Shown here piece by piece: positions 1 to 5,974 of a stretch of 6,600 bases of DNA (positions are counted from its first letter, which is position 1; each line of letters begins with the position of its first letter). The notes beneath the pieces were generated by a model that saw nothing but the letters and a program-made list of their open reading frames with translations, searched no databases and was not told the origin of the DNA. The DNA lies in NCBI GenBank assembly GCA_902490355.1, contig CABUDN010000134.1, positions 1 through 6,600 on the forward strand, given 5' to 3'. Origin of the DNA: an uncultured Oscillibacter sp. Lineage in GTDB: Bacteria > Bacillota > Clostridia > Oscillospirales > Oscillospiraceae. The position numbers and the translations under genes are program-made.

Positions 1-1295
1 ATATAGTAAATGTCATACTCAATCCGCTTTTTAATGGAGGTATCCCCCCGATAGCCATTGACCTGCGCCCAGCCGGTGATGCCCGGGCGGACTTGGTGCT
101 TGACCATATAGCGGGGAATCTCCTCCTTGAACTGTTCAACATAAAACGGCACTTCCGGCCGGGGGCCCACCAAGCTCATATCTCCCTTGAGCACGTTGAA
201 AAACTGCGGCAGCTCATCAATGGAGAATTTGCGGATAAACGAGCCGAAAGGAGTCTTGCGGGGATCCTCGTTGCGGCTCCATCCGGTTTTTTCCGAAGCA
301 TTGACCCGCATGGAACGGAATTTGTACATATAAAAAGGCTTCTTATTCCGCCCCACCCGCTCCTGCTTGAACAGCACCGGTCCCGGAGAAGACAGCTTCA
401 CGCCCACCGCCGCGATCAGCATCAGCGGGGAGGTCAGCACAATCAGCACCAGTGCCCCCACCACATCCATGGCCCGCTTTATAAAGGCATTGGCCATGTT
501 GTCCAGCGGAATCCGGCGCAGATTGATCATGGGCAGGCCATTGATGTTGTCCACCTGGGGGTTGGAGGGCATATACTTGGCGTAAAACGGCACCAGGGAA
601 ATCTTGTTACCGGTTTTTTCGCAGATGTTGATGACCTTTCCCGTCAGGGCGTACTCCTCCGGCGCCATGGCCACAATCACCTCGTCGGGATTGCGCTCCG
701 TGAGGATCTCTTCCAGCTGATCGTAGCCCCCCAACCGGCGGACATTGGGCAGACGGGTCCGGCTGGCTACATATCCATCTACCAAAAAGCCCAGATCCCG
801 GTCCTCCCGAACCCGGCGGACATAGGCCGCCGCCATCTCGCCGTCCCCCACGACCAAGACATGCTTTTGGTTGTAGCCCAGGCGGCGGTAGTGACGCAGA
901 GTCAGCCGCAGTGCCGCCCGCTTGCACACCAATACGCAGTAGACAATGCCGCAATAGAACACCAGCAGCCACCGGGACATCTCATTGAGGCGGAACACAA
1001 ACAAAGCCGTAATGAGAATGAGCATATCCAGGATGGTCGCCAAAAACAGCGTCTGCGCCTCCCGGTGGAAGCGAACCGCCCGATAAGACGCATACAGGCC
1101 CGCAATGGCATAGGTTGCCAAAAACAAGACCATGGCGATGGCTCCCAGCCAGAGATAACTGCGCAGCGGAAACGACGGTGTGCCGTCAAACAGGCAGAAT
1201 CGAATCCAGTAAGCGGGCAATATGGATAAAAGAACCAACGCCCCGTCGGAGAGCACATTGAGCTGGTTCAAAAGTCTTTGATTTTCTTTTATCAT
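1..1295 (-). CDS. Polyprenyl-phosphate sugar-1-phosphate transferase (WcaJ/WbaP-like), 3' end cut by window edge
   Basis: This is the initiating (priming) enzyme of exopolysaccharide or capsule synthesis. The family moves a sugar-1-phosphate from a UDP-sugar to undecaprenyl phosphate at the inner face of the membrane. The reading frame is open from ATG at 1295 to the left edge (431 residues) and has no stop in the window. The N-terminus has about four hydrophobic helices (roughly residues 15-30, 46-66, 83-101, 108-124). A Rossmann-like CoA-binding-type domain follows (KHVLVVGDGEMA, 144-155). The catalytic domain starts near KRAMDVVG (273) and carries SPGPVLFKQERVGR (303-316), FYMYKFRSM (321-329), SIDELPQ with the Asp360-Glu361 pair matching the catalytic dyad known from PglC-type enzymes, LKGDMSLVGPRPE (369-381), and RPGITGWAQVNGYRG (403-417). 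Family members run about 460-470 residues, so roughly 30-40 C-terminal residues are missing only because of the window. The start is supported by AGGTGG nine bases upstream. The sugar specificity (glucose, galactose or another) cannot be read from the sequence. Confidence 0.95.
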   Translation of the reverse strand, partial: MIKENQRLLNQLNVLSDGALVLLSILPAYWIRFCLFDGTPSFPLRSYLWLGAIAMVLFLATYAIAGLYASYRAVRFHREAQTLFLATILDMLILITALFVFRLNEMSRWLLVFYCGIVYCVLVCKRAALRLTLRHYRRLGYNQKHVLVVGDGEMAAAYVRRVREDRDLGFLVDGYVASRTRLPNVRRLGGYDQLEEILTERNPDEVIVAMAPEEYALTGKVINICEKTGNKISLVPFYAKYMPSNPQVDNINGLPMINLRRIPLDNMANAFIKRAMDVVGALVLIVLTSPLMLIAAVGVKLSSPGPVLFKQERVGRNKKPFYMYKFRSMRVNASEKTGWSRNEDPRKTPFGSFIRKFSIDELPQFFNVLKGDMSLVGPRPEVPFYVEQFKEEIPRYMVKHQVRPGITGWAQVNGYRGDTSIKKRIEYDIYY

Positions 1296-1304
1296 GGTGT
1301 TTTT

Positions 1305-1310
1305 CCACCT
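1305..1310 (-). promoter_or_regulatory. Ribosome binding site of the priming transferase
   Basis: AGGTGG on the minus strand lies nine bases before the ATG at 1295. It supports that start over the internal Met codons further in. Confidence 0.7.
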
Positions 1311-1332
1311 GTTTCAACAAAAATCCAGCTTT

Positions 1333-1361
1333 ATTCTACTTGAAATCGTATACCGTGTCAA
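1333..1361 (-). promoter_or_regulatory. Sigma-A promoter reading leftward into the priming transferase
   Basis: On the minus strand, TTGACA (1361-1356, perfect -35) and TAGAAT (1338-1333, five of six matches to the -10) are separated by exactly 17 bp. Transcription would start near 1326, giving a leader of about 30 nt before the ATG at 1295. The promoter overlaps the rightward promoter almost completely: its -35 lies inside the spacer of the other. Confidence 0.8.
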
Positions 1362-1368
1362 ATATAAT
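1340..1368 (+). promoter_or_regulatory. Sigma-A promoter reading rightward into the glycosyltransferase-polymerase operon
   Basis: TTGAAA (1340-1345, five of six matches) and a perfect TATAAT (1363-1368) are separated by 17 bp. Transcription would start near 1375, giving a leader of about 31 nt before the ATG at 1406. The promoter is interleaved with the leftward one, so polymerase bound at one should block the other. Confidence 0.8.
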
Positions 1369-1385
1369 AGTCGGTGTTCCCGACT
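1369..1385. repeat. Inverted repeat at the rightward transcription start (possible operator or leader hairpin)
   Basis: AGTCGG and CCGACT form a perfect 6-bp inverted repeat around a 5-base centre (TGTTC, 1375-1379). It begins directly after the rightward -10 box and spans the predicted start point. As DNA it is placed like a repressor operator. As RNA only its right half would lie in the transcript if transcription starts near 1375, so an operator is the easier reading. There is no T-run after it, so it is not a terminator. Confidence 0.4.
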
Positions 1386-1393
1386 TCCGTTAA

Positions 1394-1399
1394 GAAAGG
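1394..1399 (+). promoter_or_regulatory. Ribosome binding site of the GT4 glycosyltransferase
   Basis: GAAAGG lies six bases before the first of two tandem ATG codons (1406 and 1409). The first gives the better spacing, though the second cannot be excluded. Confidence 0.6.
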
Positions 1400-1405
1400 T
1401 CTGCC

Positions 1406-2554
1406 ATGATGCACCGCATTTTATTCACCGCCTCTACCTTTTCCCATATCCGCACCTTTCACCTTCCCTATCTGCGCGCTTTCCGTGCTTTGGGGTGGGA
1501 AGTCGATGTAGCTTGCGGCGGCACGCCGCCGGATCTGCCGGACGCGGACCGGGTGATTGCCCTGCCCTTTGAAAAACGCATGTCTTCCCCCGCCAATTTC
1601 CGGGCCCAGACCCGGCTGCGGCGCCTGATGCGCCAGCAGGCCTACACCCTGGTCATCACCCATACCTCCCTGGCCGCCTTTTTTACCCGCCGGGCAGCAG
1701 CGGGCGTGCACCCACGGCCGCCCGTGATCAACATGGTCCACGGATACCTGTTTGATGATGAAACGCCCGCCTGGAAGCGGACCATTCTGGAGAGTGCCGA
1801 ACGGCTGACCGCCGGCCAGACCGACCTGCTGCTGGCCATGAATCAGTGGGACTATCACACCGCCCAGCGGCTGCATCTGGGGCGCCGGATCGCATGGGTC
1901 CCCGGCATCGGAGTGGATTTCTCCAAGCTGGATGCTCCCCCGGGGGGATGCTCCCGGAGTACATACGGTCTTGATCCGGAAGATTTTGTTCTGCTTTATG
2001 CCGCCGAATTTTCCTCACGCAAAAATCAGTCCATGCTGATCCGCGCCCTGCCGTCTCTTCCGCAGCAGGTAAAACTGCTGCTGCCCGGCCAGGGCGTCCT
2101 GCTGGAGGAGTGCCGCCGTCTGGCCGCCGCCCTGGGAGTAGCAGACCGGGTCATCTTCCCGGGCTTCGTCTCTCCCATGGCGCCTCTGTATGCTCTGGCT
2201 GACGCCGCGGTTACCTCCAGCCGTTCCGAGGGACTGCCGTTCAACGTGATGGAATCCATGTATGCCGGCCTTCCTGTGATTGCCAGCCGCGTCAAAGGCC
2301 ACACCGACCTGCTGGAAGAAGGACGTACCGGTCTTTTATATCCCTTCGATGACACTGCCGCCTTTGCCCGCGCCGTAAAGCGGCTGCTCCAGGAGCCGGA
2401 TCTTTCCGCCGCCCTGGGCACCGCCGCGCACGACGCAGTACAGCCCTATGCCTTGGACACCGTCCTGCCCCAGGTGATGGAGCAGTATCTTTCCCTGGTG
2501 CCCGCCGCGCAGCCGCTCCGGGCCCCCGCATTTTCCACAACTGACAAGGAGTGA
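1406..2554 (+). CDS. GT4-family glycosyltransferase for surface polysaccharide
   Basis: A 382-residue retaining GT-B glycosyltransferase, predicted cytoplasmic, adding a sugar from a nucleotide-sugar donor to the lipid-linked repeat unit. The N-terminal acceptor domain starts with a Rossmann strand (RILFTASTFSHIRTFHLPYL, 4-23), a pattern common in EpsD-like enzymes, and contains VHGYLFD (111-117). The C-terminal donor domain has FVLLYAAEFSSRKNQ (194-208), whose Arg205-Lys206 sit where the family binds donor phosphates. It also has FPGFVSPMAPLYALADA (251-267) and the GT4 EX7E motif SEGLPFNVME with Glu275 and Glu283. The length is normal for the family. It is the first gene of a two-gene operon: the stop is six bases before the next start, and the next gene's ribosome site overlaps its last codons. 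The last 15 or so residues are a low-complexity Ala/Pro-rich tail. Donor and acceptor sugars cannot be assigned. Confidence 0.93.
   Translation: MMHRILFTASTFSHIRTFHLPYLRAFRALGWEVDVACGGTPPDLPDADRVIALPFEKRMSSPANFRAQTRLRRLMRQQAYTLVITHTSLAAFFTRRAAAGVHPRPPVINMVHGYLFDDETPAWKRTILESAERLTAGQTDLLLAMNQWDYHTAQRLHLGRRIAWVPGIGVDFSKLDAPPGGCSRSTYGLDPEDFVLLYAAEFSSRKNQSMLIRALPSLPQQVKLLLPGQGVLLEECRRLAAALGVADRVIFPGFVSPMAPLYALADAAVTSSRSEGLPFNVMESMYAGLPVIASRVKGHTDLLEEGRTGLLYPFDDTAAFARAVKRLLQEPDLSAALGTAAHDAVQPYALDTVLPQVMEQYLSLVPAAQPLRAPAFSTTDKE
2546..2551 (+). promoter_or_regulatory. Ribosome binding site that decides the polymerase start
   Basis: AAGGAG overlaps the end of the glycosyltransferase gene. Two in-frame TTG codons follow. 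The one at 2555 is only three bases away, too close, while the one at 2561 is nine bases away, so 2561 is the chosen start. Confidence 0.6.
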
Positions 2555-2560
2555 TTGATT

Positions 2561-4963
2561 TTGGCTCGTACCCCTCAGCCCGTCCCCGCTTCCCGAACCG
2601 ACATTCTGGGTCGGATCTTCCCCTGGCTTTTCCCCGTGCTGCTGTTCTTCTCCATTACCGGCACCAGCCGTTTTGCCGCTGTGGTGCTGGCGGTGGTAGC
2701 CATTCTCTTTTCCATCGGCCGTGTGCCTGTGGCCAACCTGCGCAATCGCCTCTCCCCTTTGACTGCGGCAGTCTTTTTCTATTCTCTGGTCTGCCTTGCC
2801 TCCGGCCTCTGGTGCCATTTTGGCCTCTATGCTGCCCGGGAAAGTGCCAAAACCCTGGCAGCATTTTCGATTTTCACTCTGGTTTTGACCCGTGTGAAGC
2901 GAGAGCATCTGCGCGGTCTTTTGAAAACACTGGACGGCGTGCTGGCCGTCATTGCCCTTTTGTGCATTGACGCATCGTCCCTGCAGCTTCTTTCCCGGAG
3001 CTTTTCCTGGGTTATGGCACTGTTCAAAGCCGGGTATCCTCTGGAAACCATGGGATATGAAACCGGTGTGCGGATTACCGGTATTTTCAGCAATGCCAAC
3101 GTTTCCGCCGGTCTGCTGGCCTTCGGTCTGATTCTCTCTTTGTATCTGATCCGTACGGAGGAGACCCCCCGCACGCGGTTTGTCCTGTTTGTAGGCCTCG
3201 GCATGGAGGCCTTGGCCTTCTTCCTCTCCTTCTCCATGGGTGCCATGGCCTCCTTTGGTCTGACATGCCTGATCTACCTGCTTTGCTCCGGGAAGGGCAA
3301 CCGCCTGTCCCTGCTGATCTTAATGCTGGAGTCTGTGCTGGCAACCGTGATCTGCTCTTTTGCCGCCACGCCCTTCCTGGGCATCAGCGGCGCTGCGGCT
3401 TTGATTCCCATTCTGCTCAGCGTTCTCTGCGGTCCGGCCATCTGGGTTTTGGATCGCTTTGCAGGGCAGCCGCTCCTGGCCGTTCTGAAGGGGCGGGACA
3501 AGGCGGTTGCCATCATCGCCGTGGCATTGGTGGCTGTGACTGTTTGTTACGGTGTGTTGGCATACAATCTCACCGGGGATCTGACGCTGGAAAGCGATGT
3601 TCCCATTTCCCGGGCAATTTACCCCGCCGCGGGAGAGTATACAGTCACCTGCGACGGCGATGACGTGCAGGCAGTCATCTACAGCCAGACGGAAGCAGAA
3701 CTCATGATGCACACCAACACCGTTCTCTATGAGGGTTCTCTTTCTGACGCTGCCTTCACCGTACCGGAGGGCAGCCGGGTCGTTTGGTTCCAGCTCAGCG
3801 GAACCGGCACCCTGCACAGCGTCACCCTGTCCGACGGAACGCAGCTGCCCCTGGGCTATACCCTGCTGCCCGAATTTGCCGCGAACCGTCTCCAGGGTCT
3901 GTGGGCCAACCAGAACTTCATCCAGCGTCTGGTCTTCTTCCGGGACGGTCTGAAGCTGTGGCAGGAAAGCCCCCTGATCGGATGGGGCGTCGGCGGCGTA
4001 GAGGGTCAGCTTACCTCCGTACAGAGTTTTTACTATGAATCCAAGTATATCCATAACCAGTTCATTCAGATTATGGACGAGGCCGGCGTGCTGGGCCTGG
4101 CCGCCTTTGTGGGGCTGCTGGGCAGCGCCGTCTGGATGCTGACCCGCCGCCGCAAGGATGCTGACCCGCTGCTGGCTATGCTGGCAGCGTGCCTGACCAT
4201 GATGGTGGCCCACTCCATGACGGAGGTCGTCTGGTCCACCCAGATTTATCAATCCGCCGTTTTCGTTCTCTTTGCCGTGCTGATTCTCTGGAACAGCGCA
4301 CCGGACGCAGCGCCGGTCTCCGGTCCCGCAAAGGGCCGGATTGCCGCCGGAGCAGCATGGGGCCTGATCGGTGTCTTCGCTCTGCTCCTGGCCGGCCATC
4401 TGCTGGCTGCAGATCAGCTGGAAAAGCTGGATCCGAACAACATTTCTTCCGAGGAATTTCTCTCTTCCCTGGAAACCATGGATCGCCTGGATGTCTATGA
4501 CGACTCCGACTACAAGGTCAATCTGATGGCCAACTATCTGCGTTTTGATACCGCTGTCGGACGGGGCATGGCAGAAAAATATGCCCAGCAGCTGCTGGCA
4601 ACGGAAGAGTATGACGCATGCTATCAGGTCGCCAATTACTATTATCTGCCTCTGCGGGATTTCACCGGTTTCTACGACGCCATTCAGACCGGACTGCTTC
4701 AGGAGCGTTCCAATCCCGATGCCTGGAACAGTGCCTTCCATCTCTTCCAGAATATCTTTGACGCACTGGACGCTGACGATATGGAAGCTTATATCGCCGG
4801 AATTGTATCTACCGGCGCATTGATGGATGAAACCAATGAAATTTTGATGGCACCCATTACGTTGGATGAGGGCAATGCCGCCCTGCTTGCATGTGCACGT
4901 ACACTCCAGGACGTTCCCGGCGAAGCCGCTCAGGGAGTGCTTGCTTCCCTTCTAAGTGAATAA
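2561..4963 (+). CDS. O-antigen ligase/polymerase-like (Wzy_C) membrane protein with extra extracytoplasmic domains
   Basis: An 800-residue integral membrane protein that probably polymerises or ligates undecaprenyl-linked repeat units on the outer face of the membrane. About ten hydrophobic helices fill residues 20-337. Residues about 338-440 are polar with alternating beta-like strands (AAGEYTV, VVWFQLSG, LHSVTLSDG) and read as an outside insert. The Wzy_C region follows (about 445-530): FFRDGLKLWQESPLIGWGVGGVE (459-481), then YIHNQFIQIMDEAGVLGL (496-513) with the His498-Asn499 and Glu507-Ala-Gly signature of the WaaL/Wzy/PglL superfamily. Three or four more helices reach about residue 616. 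The C-terminus (about 617-800) is soluble, acidic and helical, rich in Tyr and Asp, and resembles TPR-type repeats without clear consensus. Most family members are 400-450 residues, so this is nearly double. TTG start at 2561; TTG at 2555 would add two residues. It shares the upstream promoter with the glycosyltransferase. Polymerase versus ligase cannot be decided here. Confidence 0.88.
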   Translation: MARTPQPVPASRTDILGRIFPWLFPVLLFFSITGTSRFAAVVLAVVAILFSIGRVPVANLRNRLSPLTAAVFFYSLVCLASGLWCHFGLYAARESAKTLAAFSIFTLVLTRVKREHLRGLLKTLDGVLAVIALLCIDASSLQLLSRSFSWVMALFKAGYPLETMGYETGVRITGIFSNANVSAGLLAFGLILSLYLIRTEETPRTRFVLFVGLGMEALAFFLSFSMGAMASFGLTCLIYLLCSGKGNRLSLLILMLESVLATVICSFAATPFLGISGAAALIPILLSVLCGPAIWVLDRFAGQPLLAVLKGRDKAVAIIAVALVAVTVCYGVLAYNLTGDLTLESDVPISRAIYPAAGEYTVTCDGDDVQAVIYSQTEAELMMHTNTVLYEGSLSDAAFTVPEGSRVVWFQLSGTGTLHSVTLSDGTQLPLGYTLLPEFAANRLQGLWANQNFIQRLVFFRDGLKLWQESPLIGWGVGGVEGQLTSVQSFYYESKYIHNQFIQIMDEAGVLGLAAFVGLLGSAVWMLTRRRKDADPLLAMLAACLTMMVAHSMTEVVWSTQIYQSAVFVLFAVLILWNSAPDAAPVSGPAKGRIAAGAAWGLIGVFALLLAGHLLAADQLEKLDPNNISSEEFLSSLETMDRLDVYDDSDYKVNLMANYLRFDTAVGRGMAEKYAQQLLATEEYDACYQVANYYYLPLRDFTGFYDAIQTGLLQERSNPDAWNSAFHLFQNIFDALDADDMEAYIAGIVSTGALMDETNEILMAPITLDEGNAALLACARTLQDVPGEAAQGVLASLLSE

Positions 4964-4970
4964 CCAGTCA

Positions 4971-5015
4971 AAAAGTCCCGGCTTTTTAAAAAAAGCCGGG
5001 ACTTTTGATTTTTTT
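4971..5015 (+). terminator. Intrinsic terminator of the glycosyltransferase-polymerase operon
   Basis: A 16-bp perfect stem (4971-4986 with 4991-5006) with a GTCCCGGC core and a 4-base A/T loop is followed by seven T residues (5009-5015). It starts eight bases after the polymerase stop codon. An A-run on the other flank is short, so it is mainly a rightward terminator. Confidence 0.92.
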
Positions 5016-5045
5016 GCATGGAAATGTGCCATATTCCGCTCTATT

Positions 5046-5090
5046 CCTCCTATTTATGAGGCTTCTGCGTATACAGATGATTCAAGGAGG
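5046..5090 (+). promoter_or_regulatory. Leader of the tail-fibre-like gene: strong ribosome site with a possible pairing partner
   Basis: AAGGAGG (5084-5090) lies five bases before the ATG at 5096 and is close to the ideal Shine-Dalgarno sequence. Upstream, CCTCCT (5046-5051) is fully complementary to AGGAGG (5085-5090), and its first four bases can alternatively pair with GAGG at 5058-5061. This could form two competing weak hairpins over the ribosome site. I found no convincing -35/-10 pair between the terminator and this gene: TATACA at 5070-5075 has no matching -35. Confidence 0.4.
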
Positions 5091-5095
5091 TTTTT

Positions 5096-5923
5096 ATGCA
5101 GCAAACAGCAAATTATCAGCTCAATCAATGGGATGGTGAGGACCGGATTATGCGGGTCGATTTCAACAGCGACAACGCAAAAATTGATGCCGCACTGGAG
5201 AAAAATGCCGCCGCACTTTCCCAAGCCACTTCTACCCTGGAAGCCGCCCTGGAGACCGAACGGCAGGCCCGGGCTTCCGGTGATACCGCCGCCAATCAGG
5301 CAACCGCTTCCGCCCGGGAGGAATTGCTCAACGCCATTGCTTCCGAGCAATCCGCCCGCACTTCCGGCGATGCCGCTGTCCGCGGAGAATTTGCCGCTGC
5401 GGACGCATCCATCCGGAAGGATTTTGCCGCAGCCGACGCAGCAATATCATCCGCCTGTCCCATCGTAAAGCTTCAGAGCATTGTGACTTCGCAGGCAGCC
5501 ACACAGGTTGACCTGGATATGCGGGATTCCAGCTACCGGAACATGGCCTTCCTGATTTTGATTCCCCAGGTCATTACCTCGGCAGAGCGGGTCTATCTCC
5601 GGGTCAACAGCCTGGGGGAGGACGGATATTATGTCGACAAAATCGACCGGCCATATCTGGCCTTTTTCCCCTCCTGCAGTCCCTCCAACGAAGTCGCAAG
5701 CTACACATATTGCCGGTTGGAATTATATGCCACGGTCATCGCCTGTTCCTGCAGCTATGTTGGTTATAGCAGCAACCTTTCCAGCACTTCAGACACCTTA
5801 CATTCCATTGTAAAACCGCATATTGCCACTTCCCAGGCAATTCAGACACTCAACTTTATCGCCGAAGACGGCAGCAGCATCAGCGCAGGCAGCCGATTTA
5901 CACTCTACGGTGTAAAACTTTGA
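5096..5923 (+). CDS. Orphan phage-tail-fibre-like protein (tail-type N-terminus, coiled-coil stalk, beta-rich head)
   Basis: A 275-residue protein whose function is not known to me. The N-terminus (NYQLNQWDGEDRIMRVDFN at 6-24, then SDNAKIDAAL) has the style of minor tail or tail-fibre proteins in Firmicutes phages, where similar NYxLNxWxxxDRxxRxDFNxDNxKIDxAL openings occur. Residues about 35-118 are Ala/Glu-rich and predicted coiled coil, with internal repeats (E-x2-x-AR-x-SGD at 55-63 and 84-92, and an 11-residue repeat at 96-117). Residues about 121-275 alternate hydrophobic and polar residues like a beta-rich head, and the end (FIAEDGSSISAGSRFTLYGVKL) resembles C-termini of clostridial tail-fibre heads. 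It has no signal peptide or membrane helix. Five cysteines lie in the head (121, 194, 206, 217, 219). It is a single-gene unit between two terminators, with no capsid, tail or lysis gene beside it in the window. It could be a prophage remnant, part of a tail-like particle encoded elsewhere, or a domesticated sugar-binding protein. Confidence 0.7.
   Translation: MQQTANYQLNQWDGEDRIMRVDFNSDNAKIDAALEKNAAALSQATSTLEAALETERQARASGDTAANQATASAREELLNAIASEQSARTSGDAAVRGEFAAADASIRKDFAAADAAISSACPIVKLQSIVTSQAATQVDLDMRDSSYRNMAFLILIPQVITSAERVYLRVNSLGEDGYYVDKIDRPYLAFFPSCSPSNEVASYTYCRLELYATVIACSCSYVGYSSNLSSTSDTLHSIVKPHIATSQAIQTLNFIAEDGSSISAGSRFTLYGVKL
5252..5446 (+). repeat. Repeated stalk-coding segment inside the tail-fibre-like gene
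   Basis: Two copies of an ARxSGD-containing unit start at codons 53 and 82 (offset 29 codons, 87 bp). Two adjacent 33-bp units (5381-5413 and 5414-5446) encode RGEFAAADASI and RKDFAAADAAI. The DNA copies differ at several third positions, so this is an old protein repeat and not a recent slippage product. Confidence 0.7.
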
Positions 5924-5932
5924 CTTTTTAAC

Positions 5933-5974
5933 AACCATCCCCCTGTCGGACGCCTGTCCGACAGGGGGATGGTT
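5933..5974. terminator. Long hairpin shared by convergent genes
   Basis: A perfect 19-bp stem (5933-5951 with 5956-5974) with a 4-base GCCT loop contains an uninterrupted C5/G5 block and GTCGGAC. It starts nine bases after the stop of the tail-fibre-like gene, and its outermost base pair is part of the stop codon of the leftward CoA-transferase gene. The T-run is poor in both directions (GGTTTAT rightward, GGTTGTTA leftward), so it may end transcription by stem strength or mainly protect 3' ends. Confidence 0.8.

Noticed and set aside
93..1229. Open frame of 378 codons on the plus strand
   Set aside because: It lies opposite the clearly recognisable priming transferase and its translation is rich in His, Gln and Arg without domain features. 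It is an antisense shadow of GC-rich coding DNA.
1369..1385. Attenuator or terminator in the rightward leader
   Set aside because: The inverted repeat has no following T-run and starts at or before the predicted transcript start, so a full RNA hairpin may not form.
1421..1876. Open frame of 151 codons on the minus strand
   Set aside because: It is an antisense shadow of the GT4 glycosyltransferase with no ribosome site or recognisable domain.
3320..4741. Open frame of 473 codons on the minus strand
   Set aside because: It is antisense to the polymerase-like gene. The translation shows His/Gln-rich composition and no motifs, while the plus-strand frame has the membrane helices and the Wzy_C signature.
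5007..5083. Sigma-A promoter for the tail-fibre-like gene
   Set aside because: Candidate -10 boxes (for example TATACA at 5070-5075 and TATTTA at 5051-5056) lack a -35 at a usable distance. I cannot support a promoter call.
5096..5923. Target gene of a diversity-generating retroelement
   Set aside because: Tail-fibre-like genes can be such targets, but no reverse transcriptase, template repeat or C-type lectin variable region is visible in the window.
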